A DNA stretch of 64,000 nt from Davidsoniella eucalypti (taxonomy: Eukaryota; Ascomycota; Sordariomycetes; Microascales; Ceratocystidaceae): positions 230,652 through 294,651 of the forward strand of contig RMBW01000029.1 in assembly GCA_004009845.1 (NCBI GenBank), written 5' to 3'. Below, piece after piece: positions 46,388 to 57,778 of this stretch (positions are counted from its first letter, which is position 1; each line of letters begins with the position of its first letter). The notes below the pieces were generated by a model that had not been told where the DNA came from, ran no database searches, and saw only the letters and a program-made list of their open reading frames with translations. The position numbers were made by a program, and so were the translations under genes.

Positions 46388-48556
46388 ATGCTTCTCAGAG
46401 TTCGTGGCCCAGACGGCATGGTCCGGTTGACGCTGGAGCCAACCAGCACCTTTGCCGACCTTGGCAACCAGTTGGTCCCTCTGATTCCCGATACTGTTGA
46501 CCCTACCACAATCTCCATGTCAAACTCACCATCCGGCACTGATGCCAAGCTGGTTACGCAGATCTCTCAGTTCAAGCTGAGCCAAGTCGGCATGAAGCAC
46601 GGCGATCTCATCTTCATCACATATAAGCATCAAACCCAAGATGCCGCTCCCGTGTCGCAAGAGCCCATTGCCACCCAAACTGCGCGCCTGAATGGTAAGC
46701 CTATCGTGGAGGAATCGCTACCGGCTGCCTCAGAGGTCATTGCTCTAGCAGAGGGCGCTGCTCGTCCATGGGAAGTGATCAAGCAGTCGCCGCTAGATGA
46801 CCGGCTGGATAAGTTGCTAGGAACTATCTCTCGACCACGAAGCAATATGTGCAAGCATGGCCCCAAGGGCATGTGTGATTACTGCACGCCTCTCGAGCCT
46901 TTCAATGCCGCTTATCTCGCAGACAACGGCATCAAGTACCCTTCGTTTCACGCCCACCTACGCAAAATCAACGCTGCTACAAATAAGCCCGAATCCGGAA
47001 CTTCGTTCATCCCGCCACTGAGCGAGCCTTACTACAGAGTCACACTCACTTGCTCAGGCAGTCACCCCAAGTGGCCAGTGGGAATCTGCAGCAAATGCCA
47101 GCCCAGTGCTATCATCTTGCAGCCACAGAACTTCCGTATGGTTGACCATGTAGAGTTCTCTAATGCTTCCATTGTCAACAACTTCCTTAACGCCTGGAGA
47201 AAATCGGGATCACAACGCTACGGCCTTTTGTACGGTCGATACGCTGAGTATACCAAAGTCCCCCTTGGCATCAAAGCTGTAGTTGAAGCTATCTATGAGG
47301 TACCGCAGAACGACGAAGTTGACGGACTTACTCTAGGAGAGTTCGAGAATCGGGAACTTGTTGACAGAGCCGCAAAGAATTGCGGCTTGGAACCAGTAGG
47401 TGTTATCTGGTCTGACTTGGTTGACTCTGGAAAAGGAGACGGAAGTGTCATCTGCAAGCGCCATGCCGACTCTTACTTTCTCTCATCCCAAGAAATTTGC
47501 TTTGCCTCCCGCTTACAAGCACAATATCCGCGAGTGACGAAATGGAGTCGCTCTGGCACATTCGGTTCCAATTTTGTTACCTGTGTCATCTCTGGTAACG
47601 AAAGGGGCGAAATCGAAATTAACAGCTATCAGATGTCCAACTCGGCTGTTGAGATGGTCCGCGCAGACATAATCGAACCTTCTGCAGACCCGACTGTCAT
47701 GCTCGTACAGGAAGAAGAAGATGATGTGGCTACGCGGACTCGTTATATTCCTGAAGTGTTTTACCGCAAGATCAACGAATATGGTGCCAATGTGCAAGAG
47801 AATGCCAAGCCATCATTTCCTGTTGAATATCTCTTCGTCACCCTAACTCACGGTTTTCCAGATGACCCCAATCCCGTCTTCACCGGCAACGATTTCACTA
47901 TAGAAAACCGAAACTTCCTTGGAATTAGTCAGGAATACAGTGAAGTTGCTCGTGTTGTTAGAGATATCGAGGCCCGGAAAGAACACGCGGGTTCTAACTT
48001 CCACTTCCTTTGTTTCCTATTCACAATGCAAATTTTGGGGCGTGTAAGTCATCTTTCTCTTTTTATACTATGTGCATAAGATCATCCGTCGTGTATTTTG
48101 TAATCCACTAACTAACGCCTCTACCATTATCTTGCCTTTCGCCGAGTATAGGACGAAGAGACTCTGTTGTGTAACATTGTTACTGGCAAAGCCCCTAAAG
48201 ATATCCAAGCTCTTCTTAACAGTGATGGCTGGAAAACCCTCCGGACCATCCTTGAATCGACCGGTGAGCGAATCCCCAAGCGGCCTCGGCCCTCGTCTTT
48301 GCACCAACAAGACGGCGAAGCTCGACCTGCCCTTCAAGACATAAACTCGTCTGCCTCGTCGTCGTCTAGTGGTGTTCCCACGCCATTCTCTACTTCCTCT
48401 TCTTCAACTACTCCTGCCCCTGCCATTTCTATCGACCGTCTTCGTCATGGCCATCGTCAAGAAGAACAACCCCTTGCTAAGAGATTTGCTGCCGTTAGGC
48501 TGAATAATGAAAACCGACCACATCCTTCACCTCCACCACCTGGATCTGAAAATTGA
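46388..48556 (+). CDS. NPL4: Npl4, Cdc48/p97 ubiquitin-dependent unfoldase cofactor
   Basis: Two exons, 46388-48043 and 48152-48556 (108-nt intron, phase 0), give 686 residues. Npl4 with Ufd1 recruits ubiquitylated substrates to Cdc48 at the ER and nucleus (ERAD). Domains in order: a ubiquitin-like fold (about 1-85, MLLRVRGPDGMVRL); a zinc-finger region (about 155-250) with CKHGPKGMCDYC, the YPSFHAHL segment and the second Cys pair in GICSKCQP; and an MPN-like domain (about 255-500, RYGLLYGRYAEY). The remaining C-terminal domain crosses the intron with DEETLLCNIVTGK...LLNSDGW. The tail (about 610-686) is a Ser/Pro-rich disordered stretch ending in PSPPPPGSEN; there is no NZF finger, as expected in fungi. 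It is longer than yeast Npl4 (580) because of that tail. Confidence 0.95.
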
Positions 48557-49347
48557 ACCAGTAGACCTATGGGAAGATCGATAGAGGAATAGATAGTCAT
48601 GAGTAAATTTCTTTTTTTTACAAAAAGGATACAAGACATGGAGGTGTACCTGGTTTTTTTTTTTAACCTAATAAAAACATTGATTAGGCATTTATTTCAG
48701 ATAGCGACTTGGCTTTGAAGAGTTGTGTTTAGTCGTATATCTTTAGATTATTATAAACGCAATCCATAACAGTCATAAAAAACACGGTATTCCAGTAGAT
48801 GTTTATAATGTTTCCCGTCTTTCATGATACTATTGTGAAGTACGAAATGTATGTTGTATCTAGTAAGTGTATGTATTAACGACATTGAAATAAACGAACT
48901 TGGTGATTTTTTATGAACTCCGATGAATAAAATCCCCACCAAATAAAACAAGAACAAAAATAAAACTTAAAACACTAGAAATCGCAATGAAAACACTTTT
49001 TTTCTCTTCAAAAAAGAAACCTAGGGTAACATACATAGTAGGTCAAAGGAATAACATCATAAACGAGATAAGACTTGGCCAGCCACTTGTTATTTCGAAG
49101 CAAAATGTTGGAGAAGGAAGTATCGCCTAATCATCATGATTTGGATGGCATTAGAGATAATGGTGATGGAGAAAAGAAAATGAGAGAGTGGATATCATGA
49201 GTGAGAGGAAAGGAAATGAAGAATATGATGTGAGAGTATGATGTCGTATGGGGGAAATATTGCTCAAGTGGCTAGTCACAAGACTTAAATCTGTTTGTCG
49301 GTTGGATAAAATGGAAGAAAAAGAATAGAAATGAAGGGCACAGTAAT
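48557..49347. other. Convergent 3' intergenic region
   Basis: 3' UTRs of NPL4 (+) and the carbamoyl-phosphate synthase gene (-). AT-rich with T-runs near 48650 and A-rich runs near 48950. No gene seen. Confidence 0.55.
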
Positions 49348-52300
49348 TTACAGGGGCTTTCCGCCGATGAAGTCCGACCATCTGCGGACCTCGGAGGGAA
49401 TACCCTCGGAACGGGGTAGCTTCTCACTCAGGCACCGAGCAAACAGCATGGCAGTGTTGGGTTCCATGAATAGTGGCACACCGAAGTCAACAGCGTTACG
49501 GCGCATCACATAGTCAACATCGAGGGTAGTCTTGCCACGGGCCAAAGCCAGGTTGAAGACGCCGCGAATATCGTACTTGGCGAAGACTTCACGCAGAGCA
49601 CGCTTGTCCTCAGTGGGGAACTCGATGACGTCGACAGAAACGTTGCCCTTGGCGTTCTTTTCGATGAATTTCTTGACGGCATTGTCAGCGGCGTACAGCT
49701 TGTAGCCTAGGGGAGAAACGTAGTCGACGACGGTAGTCAACCAGTCCTTGCTCAGCTCACCGCCGAATAGCAAACCCTCGCCAGGCTCGGGTACACGGAA
49801 GTTCATGGTGGACTGCAGGGACGCCCAGTATGCCTCAACCAGAGTCTTACCGAAGCAGGCAATCTCACCGGTGCTGCTCATCTCAACACCCAGGAAGGGG
49901 TCAGCACCAGCCAGACGAGTCCAGCTGAACTGAGGCACCTTGGTGGCAAGGTAGTTACGCTTGACGGCCATCAGATCCTGTGGCGGCGGTACGTTCTTGC
50001 CAACCAGAGCCTTGGTGGCAGTTTCGATGAAGTTGGTGCCTAGGACCTTGGAAACGAAGGGGAAAGAACGCGAGGCACGCAGGTTGCACTCAATAACCTT
50101 GAGAGCATCCTCGGCACCACCCTCGTTGGCCTTGATGATTTGCATGTTGAAGGGTCCAGTGATGCTCCAGGCCTTAGCAACCTTCTGGGCAATCTCCTTG
50201 AGGCGGGCCATGGTTGATTCATCCAAGTTGGTAGGAGGAAGAACCAGAGTGGCATCACCAGAGTGAACACCGGCCTGCTCGACGTGGGAGCTGACGGCGT
50301 GAATGATCAGCTCACCGTTGGAAGCGACACCATCGACATCGATTTCCTCAGCACCCTCAATGAACTTGGTGATAACGACGGGGTGGTCAGGCGACACATT
50401 GCTGGCGGCCTCGAGCTTTTCCTTGAGGTCTTCGGGGCTGCGAATGACAGTCATAGCAGCACCAGATAGGACGTAGCTAGGGCGGACTAGGACAGGGTAG
50501 CCAACATCATCAGCAAACTTGGAGGCTTCGGCAACCGAAGTGAGCTCCTTCCAGGCGGGCTGATCCACGCCAATGGAATCCAGTATCTCCGAGAACTTTT
50601 GGCGATCTTCGGCCTTGTCGATATCCTTGGGATCGGTACCAAGGACATTAGCGCCACCGGTTTCCTGGAGACGCAGAGCAATGTTCTGAGGCAGCTGGCC
50701 ACCAACAGAAACGACGACACCAGAAGCACTCTCGAGCTCATAGATATCCATGACACGCTCGTAGCTTAGCTCCTCAAAGTACAGCTTGTCAGCAGTATCG
50801 AAGTCAGTGCTGTAGGTCTCGGGGTTGTAGTTGATCATGACAGTCTTTTGGCCCATCTCACGCAGAGTCTGCGTGGCAGAGACAGCGCACCAATCGAACT
50901 CGACAGAGCTGCCAATGCGGTAGACACCGCTACCCAAAATGATCGTACCCTTGTCCTCGAAGGTGACATCGTGGCTGGAGGCGTTGTAAGTAGTGTACAG
51001 ATAGTTGGTATCGGCAGGGAACTCAGCAGCCAGGGTATCAATCTTCTTAACCCAGGGGCGGATGCCGAAGCCAGTACGGACAGCGCGGACAGCATCCTCG
51101 GTAGAGTTAACGGCGTTAGCGATCTGGCGATCGGAAAAGCCGAGCTTCTTAGCAGAAAGAATCTGGGCCTTCTTCAGAGCCTCGAGGCTTCCGGCGGCTT
51201 GCAGCTCCTTGGTCATGTTGGCGATGTTCTGCAGTTTGAACAAGAACCACTTATCGATCTTGGTGATATCGTGCAGCTTCTCGACAGAGTATCCCTCGTG
51301 TAGCATGGCCTGGCCAACAGCCAACCAGCGGCGGTCGGTGGGGTTCTTTAGCACGTCATCAAGATCGTCGAACTTGTCACCCTGGAAACCAACGAACTTG
51401 GGGTCAACTTGACGAATGGCCTTCTGGAAGGACTCCTCGAATGTACGGCCGATGGCCATGACTTCACCAACTGACTTCATGGCAGAGCCAATGTCACGCT
51501 TGACATGCTGGAACTTGGAAAGATCCCAGCGGGGGATTTTGGTAACAATGTAATCGAGCGAGGGCTCGAAGTTGGCAGTAGCTGATAGAATAGGTTAGAC
51601 ATGCAAGAACTAAGCATGCGAGACGAGGAATAAATGGCTTACTGGTCTTAGTAACGGCGTTGGGAAGCTCAGGGAGAGAGTGGCCAAGACCGATCTTGGC
51701 AGCAGTGTATGCTAAGGGGTAACCAGTGGCCTTGGAAGCCAGGGCTGAGGAACGGGACAGACGAGCGTTGACCTCAATAACACGGTAGTCAAGGCCATCA
51801 GGCTGAAGAGCATATTGAACATTGCACTCGCCGACAACGCCAAGGTGACGAACGATCTTGATAGCAGCAGAACGGAGCATGTGGTACTCTTCATCACTCA
51901 GAGTCTGCGAGGGGGCAACAACGATGGAGTCACCAGTGTGGACACCGAGAGGGCTATCTAGTAGTTAGTATGGCTGCGGCAAAGCACCTGTGAAGGGAGG
52001 TTCTGACTTACTCAAAGTTCTCCATGTTGCACACGGTGATGCAGTTGTTATTAGCATCACGGACGACCTCGTACTCGACCTCCTTCCAGCCCTTGAGCGA
52101 CTTCTCGACCAGAATCTGGGGAGAGAGCGTCAAAGAGCGGGCAGCCATGTTGCGAAGTTCATCTTCATTGTTGGCAAAGCCAGAGCCGAGACCACCCAAA
52201 GCATACGCGGCACGAACACTACAACGGGCGCAGACATGTTAGCGCGGTTACATTGACAGTTGACTTACACCGGTTGTCACGTGACCATGACGACATCTAA

Positions 52301-53645
52301 GCGGCGTTATAGGGCAGAAAAAAACTTACATGATGGGGTAGCCAACCTTGTTGGCAGCATCCAGGGCCTCGTCAATGGTCGAGACAGCGATAGACTTGGC
52401 AATGGGAATGTCGATTTCCCGCAGGGCCTTTGCGAATAGATCACGGTCCTCTGATAGCTCCAGAGTGTCGACAGATGTGCCTAGCACCCTGACGCCATAT
52501 TTCTCGAAGAGTCCCACTAAAGGTACATAGGAACGGTTAGCGCACGTCTTGACTTGAAGCTTTTTTGCCCACAATATTGAGTCCTGATTCTGACAAGGGC
52601 CGCTCTCTGCAAGATAGAGCACTATAGTGACTCTAACCAAGCCTTGCCACGAGAAGGATTTGGATTATGGAGAGCGGAACCGGAAACCCGGCCAAGTGAA
52701 AAGCATTGGCCTTATTTTGGAAGTTTTTACGCGATAGAAACCTCACACAGGCCGTGACATCACATTGTGGTAGCGGGTAAGAGGAACGATCACTGATAAA
52801 GAATCGCGGAGCTCCAAGTGCGATACGGAGCGGAGGTACAGTAGAAATGTCGATCGATCGAGACAGGGACGGGAAGCAAGGCACACTTACGGCGCTTCAT
52901 CTCAACACCGAGGTTGAGGGCGGTCTGGCCACCAAAGGACAGGAAAATGCCGTCGGGCTTTTCCTTTTCAATAACATAGCTGACGTACTCTGCAGTAACA
53001 GGTAGGTAGTAGACCTCGTCGCTGATATTCGGTCAGTATTGTGTCTTTGTATCATATTAGCAAAGCGCAAGTCTAAAGGAAAACTCACGCAAGAGAATGG
53101 TTAGTCTGAATAGTGGCAATGTTAGGATTGATGAGGACCGATTTAATGCCGGCCTCCTTCAGAGCTTTGAGGGCCTGGGAACCTAATAGTCGGGTGTCCT
53201 AGTGTTAGCAAGTATCACAAGATACGCGATACGTATCGTAGCAGTAGAATTACATACCAGAGTAGTCAAACTCTCCAGCCTGGCCAATGGCAAGGCCACC
53301 GGAACCAATGACAAGCACCTGTCTATAGTTAGCGACAAAACAATACTATGTGACCTATATTTCTCGTGGACAAACCTTCTTGACGTCGATTTGGGTGCCG
53401 GTCTTGAGCACGCCGCTGGCCAGGTACGCCTTGGTACTAGGAGCAGCCTGGGAATTAGCAGCACGGCACAACGCAGTGTACGATAGTAACCGCTTCTGAG
53501 TCTGGCTGGAGATGGCTGATCTGGTGGAGGCAATGCGGGCAGAGGCCAGAGTGAACGAGCGGGTGTTGCGACCGATGTTAAGCGGCAGTTGGCGAGAATT
53601 TCGCAGAGCTGCGGGGGCTCTGCCAGCAAGAGCCTGAAGAGACAT
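49348..53645 (-). CDS. CPA2: Arginine-specific carbamoyl-phosphate synthase, large chain (mitochondrial)
   Basis: Eight exons: 53645-53376, 53318-53258, 53182-53089, 53021-52891, 52516-52330, 52218-52012, 51953-51643 and 51581-49348, totalling 1,164 residues (the Neurospora counterpart is arg-3). It makes carbamoyl phosphate from bicarbonate, ATP and ammonia passed from the glutaminase small chain, for arginine synthesis. Residues 1-75 are basic and Ser/Ala-rich, a mitochondrial presequence. The first ATP-grasp half begins VLVIGSGGLAIGQAGEFDYSG and includes VRAAYALGGLGSG, NFDPLGVHTGDSIVV and VIEVNARLSRSSALASKATGYPLA. The second half includes ILGSGVYRIGSSVEFDWC, VRPSYVLSGAAM and IECNLRASRSFPFVSK, followed by the C-terminal MGS-like domain. 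Introns crowd the first third; intron 4 is 374 nt against 57-111 nt for the others. Intron 5 carries a second GTAAGT 61 nt inside. A TGAGTCA (CPC1/Gcn4-type) site lies 819 bp upstream. Confidence 0.96.
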
Positions 53646-54353
53646 GATTGCGAGCAGTGAGCAGATGTGAAGGGAGAGTGGGAGGGGAAATGGTCAGGAA
53701 GATGGGACCGTGGAGGCTTTGTCGAGATCTCAGAGCGAGTAGTCAGAAACAAAGTCGAGGACGATAAGAGAATAGGAAGAGTCAGCCATCAGCCAATGAC
53801 AATCTATAGAAGGCTACGGTGGGAAAAGCCGAGAGGCGTTGTTGTTGTTTTGATAGTGAAAATAAGGAAACAGAGCAAAAGAAGAAAGAAGAGAGAATCG
53901 CCGGCAGGAGGACAGAATAGGAACAGCTTCGTTTAAAGACGATTTGAGCGTCGGCGGCAGCTGCGTTTGCGGCTTCTCTTTTTTGGTGGGGAATCTGATA
54001 GTCGGCACTATCAAAACCAGGGAAAAGGAAAAAAAAGTCTTGGGAGTCAATTAATGGCAGGAATCAAATTAAATGCAGGTTCTTTTTGCGTTGCAATTGG
54101 CTGCGGATGATAAGATAAACGCACTTTCCCCCAGAGGCTTACTACCAGCGTTCCTGCCGTATGGATGGGATGGAGAAGAAGGCAAAGAGGTAGCACTCAA
54201 AAGAGGTATAAGCTTGTAAAAGGTATAAAAGGCGTACTAGGCTGGCAGAAGCTGAATGCCTGGTTGGTGGTGTTTTGTTTGATAAAGACATCGTCGGACA
54301 GACGACTACAGGCACGGCACAGCCAACACTTTATAGTTGGAGTTTCGGTATCA
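53646..54353. promoter_or_regulatory. CPA2 upstream region
   Basis: AG-rich on the plus strand, so CT-rich in the sense of the gene just upstream of its ATG. GAGTCA (half of a CPC1/Gcn4 site) occurs at 54044-54049. No gene supported; the 130-codon plus frame 54165-54557 runs antisense to the coding relic described next. Confidence 0.4.
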
Positions 54354-55197
54354 GCGCTCCAACTCATCTTCATAGGCACTGCAAGTACTATAGTTGCAAG
54401 TGACGGGCGTGCCCAGCGGCTGGCCTTCAAAACGAGCCCGTCCCTTGGTGATGAGAACGAAGTTGAGTCACCCGCATTCCCAATCCTTGTTCGCGAGATC
54501 CTAAATGAGTCCGTAGCCTGTCATTTCGAGGTAGTTTTCCAGGCGTTCGCAGAGTAATTTGTTCGGCTATACACTACGGAATTCGGTGCGATCAGCTACG
54601 GATCGTTTTAGCACTTATTAGTACATAGCACGCTCAATACGCCGTAGGACCACATCTCTAACTCGACTCTCATAGTGCTCTTTTTGATGTCAGAGTCTAT
54701 ATCACCAACCAGGTTTACCGGCGCTCAAGCATATTCAAATCCTAGGCCAAATCCGCCCTGTTCTTTTTGCCATTTACAGCACCTCTATAAAGCAACTGTT
54801 AATTTTTATTGCAGTATCAAGGGTATGTCTCTAACTCCAAGATAATTTCTTTAACCACTATCAACAGTGCTTAGATTCTATGTATTCTTCAATCTCTAGC
54901 AGAGATATCACAGCGCCAACAAGGACTAAAATCAAAAATGGGGTGATTGATGAATCTAGTGCTACTTGGAATTCTCTTCTTGTTCTATGACATGTCTGTG
55001 CCGGAAACTCAAAACAGTACGGGTGGCTTCCGAGTTGTATAGTCAAAGTTATGACTCTAGACGGTGGTCGAAGTCCGCGGGGCCCAGCCGCGTCCATACG
55101 GCGACACATACAAATCATAGGTCCAGGGCGGTAAGTTTGGCCCGTTGTTGGAGAGCTCATAGTCTATAAAAACGCAAGCTTGCGTCTGCTGAGACCG
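54354..55197 (-). pseudogene. Decayed coding relic of an unrecognised gene
   Basis: Protein-like patches follow one another on the minus strand in changing frames, interrupted by stops. Patch A (55197-55060) reads FIDYELSNNGPNLPPWTYDL and continues with YVSPYGRGWAPRTS; after a TAG it goes on SHNFDYTTRKPPVLF, then TGA. Patch B (about 54720-54621) gives VNLVGDIDSDIKK and, one frame over, YESRVRDVVLRRIERAMY. Patch C (54566-54354) has LLCERLENYLEMTGYGLI, TAG, DLANKDWECG, TGA, then LNFVLITKGRARFEGQPLG up to EDELER. The four in-frame stops listed (TAG or TGA) could come from CAG or CGA by C-to-T change, as repeat-induced point mutation produces. I do not recognise the family. A real multi-exon gene is an alternative, but the stops inside coherent patches argue against it. 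Confidence 0.4.
54464..54470. promoter_or_regulatory. TGAGTCA, CPC1/Gcn4-type site
   Basis: Exact match to the TGA(C/G)TCA recognition core of fungal general amino-acid control factors, 819 bp upstream of the arginine gene CPA2. It falls inside the decayed coding relic, so it may be a chance match. Confidence 0.3.
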
Positions 55198-56348
55198 AAA
55201 AAGTTAAGAAAAAAAATTCAACTATAACTAAGGAAGTTTATACCCGACATACTATGACAGAATCTGCAAGGTCCTTGTCTTTTTTTTTTTTTTACCCATG
55301 CTCACTTATGACTCCTAGATTTTCTAAAATACTACTACATCTCAAGGTTGTCTTCAAGCAATACTGAACATCAAACTTGATACAAAGAGGTTCTTCTCTT
55401 TTCAATATCCCAACCGCTTCCAATGTCGTAGTCAGTTTAACTACATAGTAAATGTATGTATGTACACAGTACACAGAACAATCCCAAGGGATCCAAACCC
55501 TTCTATCAACTATAATCAAGTATCGTATAGTGCAGGTTCCTTGTGGTCCTTTGATATTTGTCTAGCAGCCTGTAGTGCAGTTTCCAGGGCCCTGATGAGC
55601 AAGTCTCAAGCACTATAGCCGGTGACCTCCGTCCCAGTTCTAGACTATTTCACTTAAAAGAGGACATGACCGGCTATTGGTAACAATCATTGTTGTATCT
55701 CATCGCAAATTATTTCATCAGTATACTCCATCAGTAATCAAAGATTACCAGTGTAAGAACACTTATATTCTTATGTAGACAATCCCTTACAGGCAACTAG
55801 AGATCCACATTTATTACAGCTCTTAGGTTCTCTATTTAGTGAATTTTATACAAATTGAAAAGAAGCCATTTATGTCAGGCAAAAAACTTATGATGTAGCA
55901 CATTGTCTAGACCCTAACTACATATTTACATATCAAAATACAGGGTTATTTCAATATAACCTTTTTTGCTCTAGACAACTGTCATCTTCTTTATGCCAAC
56001 TGTCAGCTGCCAGCTATTTCACGAGCTTACCAAAAAAGAAAAAAGGTTAAATAGCGGCAAAATATAACTACACCAAATTAGATATTATAGACAACTAAAC
56101 AGGCTGTCCAGAAGTCTTACTGGGGCATTTATTTGACTTTAGAAGACGTCACTTCTTGCATGCACGATCTTCCAACTTCAACGTCACACTCTTTTGCAAC
56201 GCCATTGTGCTCTCTTTTTTTCCCTCTTTGCTTGCTAGACTGTTTCCCGCGGGCTTTGTTTCTTTGAAGCTTTCAGTGAAGCTATATATATACTCCTACT
56301 TATCTACTTCTTATTCTAACCACGTAGACTATACAAGCGCCGTTCACC
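55198..56348. other. Intergenic, SEC66 upstream region
   Basis: AT-rich with a T-run near 55278-55292. No supported gene. The final 200 bp are pyrimidine-rich, as in fungal promoters. Confidence 0.5.
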
Positions 56349-57111
56349 ATGTTGTCGTTTGAGGTTGATTGGATGAGCCTGGTGCTGCCTTTCGCCTACC
56401 TGACGGTTCTCGTGGGTTCCCTGATGACCTTCTCAAGCATTTACCGCAAACGCAAGGCCGGTTCGTACTCTATAGTCTACTTCCCAACTTGACAGTCCAC
56501 TCTTGCTAACCAAATCGCTTTCGCAACATGTATAGCCCAGAGCGCCAACCTTGCTCCATGGTTCCCACCACATCTTCAGCGCAACATCTACCACTCGCTC
56601 ATGCACATGAACTCCAACGAAGCGGAAAAGAGCCCGCGTGTGCCCGACAGCGTGATCCGTGCCGCGCTGCTACGCAGAGCCGTCGAAGATATCCACCGTC
56701 TGATCCAGATCCGCACTGCTAAGCAGGCGCTGACTTCATTGCTAGCCAAGGGCTCTGTCAGTGAGGATCTGTCTCAGCGCTTCCAGCGTGCCGAGAAGGA
56801 TATGGAAGACGAGTTGCGTGACGTCGTCATGGAGGTATGTAGCGAATCAAAGCTAACAAGGAAACTTAAAAGAGACATATAACTAACTTTTTTTTCTTTC
56901 ACTCATATAGGCCAACGCTCTGCAACCCAACTGGGGCCAGGTCATCTTCCAATCCGCCAACGAAATTGCGGCCAACCAAGCTTTCAAAACAAAGCTTGCC
57001 GAGGTTGAATCTCAGACCGAGGCCGAAAAGGAATGGTGGCAGAAGCGCAAGGCCGCTATCCAGGAAGAGCTACTCCTAGAGATTGATGAAGACAAGAAGA
57101 GTGGTAAATAA
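56349..57111 (+). CDS. SEC66: Translocation protein Sec66 (Sec71), Sec62/63 complex subunit
   Basis: Three exons (56349-56460, 56536-56834, 56911-57111), with introns of 75 and 76 nt in phases 1 and 0, give 203 residues (yeast Sec66: 206). Sec66 is a subunit of the Sec62/Sec63 complex that drives post-translational import through the ER translocon. Residues about 9-33 form the single N-terminal membrane span (LVLPFAYLTVLVGSLMTFSS), followed by a cytosolic domain with NLAPWFPPHLQRNIYHSLMH, the helical DSVIRAALLRRAVEDIHRLI region and the conserved LQPNWGQVIFQSANEI. It ends in an acidic coiled tail (DEDKKSGK). The first donor is GTTCGT, weak but frame-correct. Neither neighbour is functionally linked. 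Confidence 0.92.
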
Positions 57112-57778
57112 TCTACACGCAGCACATCGCATATACGTATATCCAGCGTACAAAAAGGCACAATTTATTTCTTCACGACAAAGATACCCGAGACAACAAA
57201 CTGCACATTCTCTCTTTTTCTCCCTCTCTTTCTGACGAGGTTACCAAGGTCTATTCCACCAAGAATGGTTCTCCAGTGTGCTAGTACTTCTTGATACAGC
57301 TTCTGCAAGCTACGGTTACTGCCAGCAACATATCTGAATAGCTAAGAGGAGGCACAAAAGCTCCACCTTGGCACAATTTATTCTACATCATCCACGTCTC
57401 TTTGATTTGCTGTACCGGCGTTAAACTATGGTAGGACGGGGGTGTTTTATACATTTTATATGTTTGATTTTATCTGATTTCTCGGGTTGGGACTATGTTT
57501 GTTCATTTGGAGATAGTTTTCGGTTAGTAAAGAGCCACGAATTAGCTTTGCGTATAATAGATAGAGAGGGCCAATTTGATTTTTATAAAACAAAAAAAAA
57601 TATGATAGTACTTTGATGTACATTTTAGTGTTGCAGTGCGTGATGTGATCATTGAAGGTAAAGGATATCTATGAAGTTGAATGCTAATTACATGCTTTAA
57701 CTGACGAAAACGAAGAATATTGAAACTGAGAAAAGGAACAAATAAGGCGCAAATATTACAGTGGGTTACAGGAGCATT
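57112..57778. other. Convergent 3' intergenic region
   Basis: 3' UTRs of SEC66 (+) and the unknown minus-strand gene. AT-rich, no gene seen. Confidence 0.55.

Noticed and set aside
46002..46430. 142-codon plus frame overlapping the NPL4 start
   Set aside because: It begins at a non-ATG codon, lies in the NPL4 leader and overlaps NPL4 coding sequence in another frame. Its composition is Ser/Thr/His-rich translation of a leader.
54165..54557. 130-codon plus frame
   Set aside because: It runs antisense to the coding relic. Its own text has no domain, and the frame looks like a shadow of formerly coding minus-strand DNA.
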